Part shown: piece by piece, positions 62,601 to 64,000 of the stretch
Numbering within the stretch: the stretch's first letter is position 1
Layout of the letters: each line of letters starts with the position of its first letter
NCBI RefSeq assembly: GCF_964340395.1
Contig: NC_135559.1
Span: 15,653,563-15,717,562, forward strand
DNA: 64,000 bases
Reading direction: 5' to 3'
From: Glandiceps talaboti
Lineage: Eukaryota; Hemichordata; Enteropneusta; Spengelidae
The notes under the pieces: generated by a model
Databases searched by the model: none
Told to the model about the DNA's origin: nothing
The model's input: the letters and a program-made list of their open reading frames with translations, nothing else
Translations under genes and position numbers: made by a program

Positions 62601-64000
62601 AGGTTGGGTAGCTATGGGATAGATGATCAGGGAATGTAATGATTTAGGTTGGGTAGCTATGGGATAGATGATCAGGGATGTAATGATTTAGGTTGGGTAG
62701 TTATGGGATAGATGATCAGGGGTGTAATGATTTAGGTTGGGTAGTTTTGGGATAGATGATCAGGGGTGGAATGATTTAGGTTGGGTAGCTATTGGATAGA
62801 CGATCAGGGATGTAGTGATTTAGGTTGGGTAGCTATGGGATAGATGATCAGGGACGTAGTGATGTAGGTTGGGTAGCTATGGGATAGATGATCAGGGGTG
62901 TAATGATTTAGGTTGGGTAGTTATTGAATAGATGATCAGGGATGTAATGATTTAGGTTGGGTAGCTATGGGATAGATGATCAGGGATGTACGGATTTAGG
63001 TTGGGTAGCTATGGGATAGATGATCTGGTATGTAGTGATTTAGGTTGGGTAGCTATGGGATAGATGATCAGGGATGTAATGATTTAGGTTGGGTAGCTAT
63101 GGAATAGGTAATCAGGGATGTAATGATTTAGGTTGGGTAGATATGGGATAGATGATCAGGGATGTAATGATTTAGGTTGGGTAGTTATGGGAAAGATGAT
63201 CAGGGATGTAATGATTTAGGTTGGGTAGTTACTGGTTAGATGATCAGGGGTGTAATGATTTAGGTTGGGTAGTTATGGGATAGATGATCAGGGGTGTAAT
63301 GATTTAGGTTGGGTAGGTATCGGATAGATGATCAGGGATTTACGGATTTAAGTTGGGTAGCTATGGGATAGATGATTAGGGGTGGAATGATTTAGGTTGG
63401 GTAGGTATGGGATAGACGATCAGGGATGTAGTGATTTAGGTTGGGTAGCTATGGAATAGATGATCAGGGACGTAGTGATTTAGGTTGGGTAGCTATGGAA
63501 TAGATGATCAGGGGTGTAATGATTTAGGTTGGTTAGTTATTGAATAGATGATCAGGGATGTAATGATTTAGGTTGGGTAGCTATGGGATAGATGATCAGG
63601 GATGTAGTGATTTAGGTTGAGTAGCTATGGGATAGATGATCAGGGATGTAGTGATTTAGGTTGGGTAGCTATGGGAAAGACGATCAGGGATGTAGTGATT
63701 TAGGTTGGGTAGCTATGGGATAGATGATCAGGGATGTAGTGATTTAGGTTGGGTAGCTATGGGATAGATGATCTGGGATGTAGTGATTTAGGTTGGGTAG
63801 CTATGGGATAGATGATCAGGGATGTATTGATTTAGGTTGATAGCTATGGAATAGATAATCAGGGATGTAAGGATTTGGGTTGGGTAGATATGGGATAGAT
63901 GATCAGGGATGTAATGATTTAGGTTGGGTAGCTATGGGATAGATAATCAGTAATGTAAGGATTTAGGTTGGGTAGTTATGGGATAGATGATCAGGGATGT

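Larger units (their letters stand above)
13588..64000 (+). repeat. giant 44-bp satellite array, incomplete at right end
   Basis: A single head-to-tail array of a 44-bp monomer. On the plus strand the monomer reads as three blocks, GGTTGGGTAGCTAT, GGGATAGATGATCA and GGGATGTAATGATTTA. Dividing length by 44 gives roughly 1,150 monomers, and the array continues past the window. Base content of the consensus is 16 G, 14 T, 12 A and 2 C, with no CpG. The block GATTTAGGTTGGGTAG is well kept. Variation clusters at GCTAT/GTTAT, GATGAT/GACGAT, GGGATG/GGGGTG/GGGACG and TAATG/TAGTG/TACGG/TAAGG. Each monomer normally holds TGATCA and TAGCTA palindromes. Stops occur in all frames on both strands and 44 is not a multiple of 3, so it is not coding. 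No transposon or inversion interrupts it. A pericentromeric, subtelomeric or other heterochromatic location is plausible but not shown. Confidence 0.98.

Noticed and set aside
13588-64000. CRISPR array
   Set aside because: The 44-bp units are contiguous near-identical monomers with no unique spacers, in animal DNA.
13588-64000. Protein repeat gene encoded by the satellite
   Set aside because: Monomers carry stops on both strands and a length of 44 cycles all frames; no open frame of note exists past 12.9 kb.
13588-64000. Centromeric satellite with a CENP-B box
   Set aside because: No TTCG....A..CGGG-type motif in the monomer; centromere identity cannot be claimed from sequence.

Overview
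The window is animal nuclear DNA with no recognisable host gene. The evidence is two different LINE retrotransposons, tyrosine-recombinase type retroelements, many simple-sequence repeats and a very long satellite. The element mix fits a marine invertebrate, but the species cannot be named from what is here. No tRNA, rRNA, CRISPR array or bacterial operon structure was seen.

Layout: (1) 1-4312 is the 3' part, perhaps most, of a plus-strand LINE. ORF1 is intact. ORF2 (endonuclease, reverse transcriptase and a C-terminal zinc knuckle) is broken by two frameshifts inside the endonuclease. ORF1 stop and ORF2 start overlap as TAATG. A (TATG)n array follows at 4313-4502. (2) 4585-7679 is a compact minus-strand retroelement. 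Its repeats are ordered A1 - gag - B1 A2 - spacer - B2, the split-direct-repeat layout of PAT/Ngaro-type tyrosine-recombinase retrotransposons. It keeps only a frameshifted gag and has no room for reverse transcriptase or recombinase, so it looks like a non-autonomous derivative. (3) About 7.7-9.65 kb holds a decayed plus-strand DIRS/Ngaro-type relic, with a gag zinc knuckle and the DIRS-type RT core including an LLDDF catalytic box. (4) 10308-11672 is a 5'-truncated, frameshifted minus-strand LINE of the CR1/L2/Jockey type, with (TATG)n arrays on both sides. (5) 12.1-12.84 kb is a cluster of simple repeats: C-rich, GTT, CAGA/CATA and GA. (6) 12841-13587 is non-coding sequence with nothing recognised.

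(7) 13588-64000, nearly 80% of the window, is one uninterrupted head-to-tail satellite of a 44-bp monomer, roughly 1,150 copies, running off the right end. It is G-rich on the plus strand, has stops in every frame, and has no inversion or insertion that I could see. It is built of nested higher-order duplications. These include a 1452-bp (33-monomer) tandem pair, a 660-bp (15-monomer) pair, a 707-bp pair, a 2511-bp pair, an 836-bp pair and a ~3.1-kb pair. The largest is a nearly identical ~11.1-kb / 10.4-kb tandem duplication (about 18201-29337 and 29338-39752). The two large copies differ mainly by the 707-bp duplication, so the order of amplification events can be partly read. This satellite and the gag-only split-repeat element are the most notable contents.
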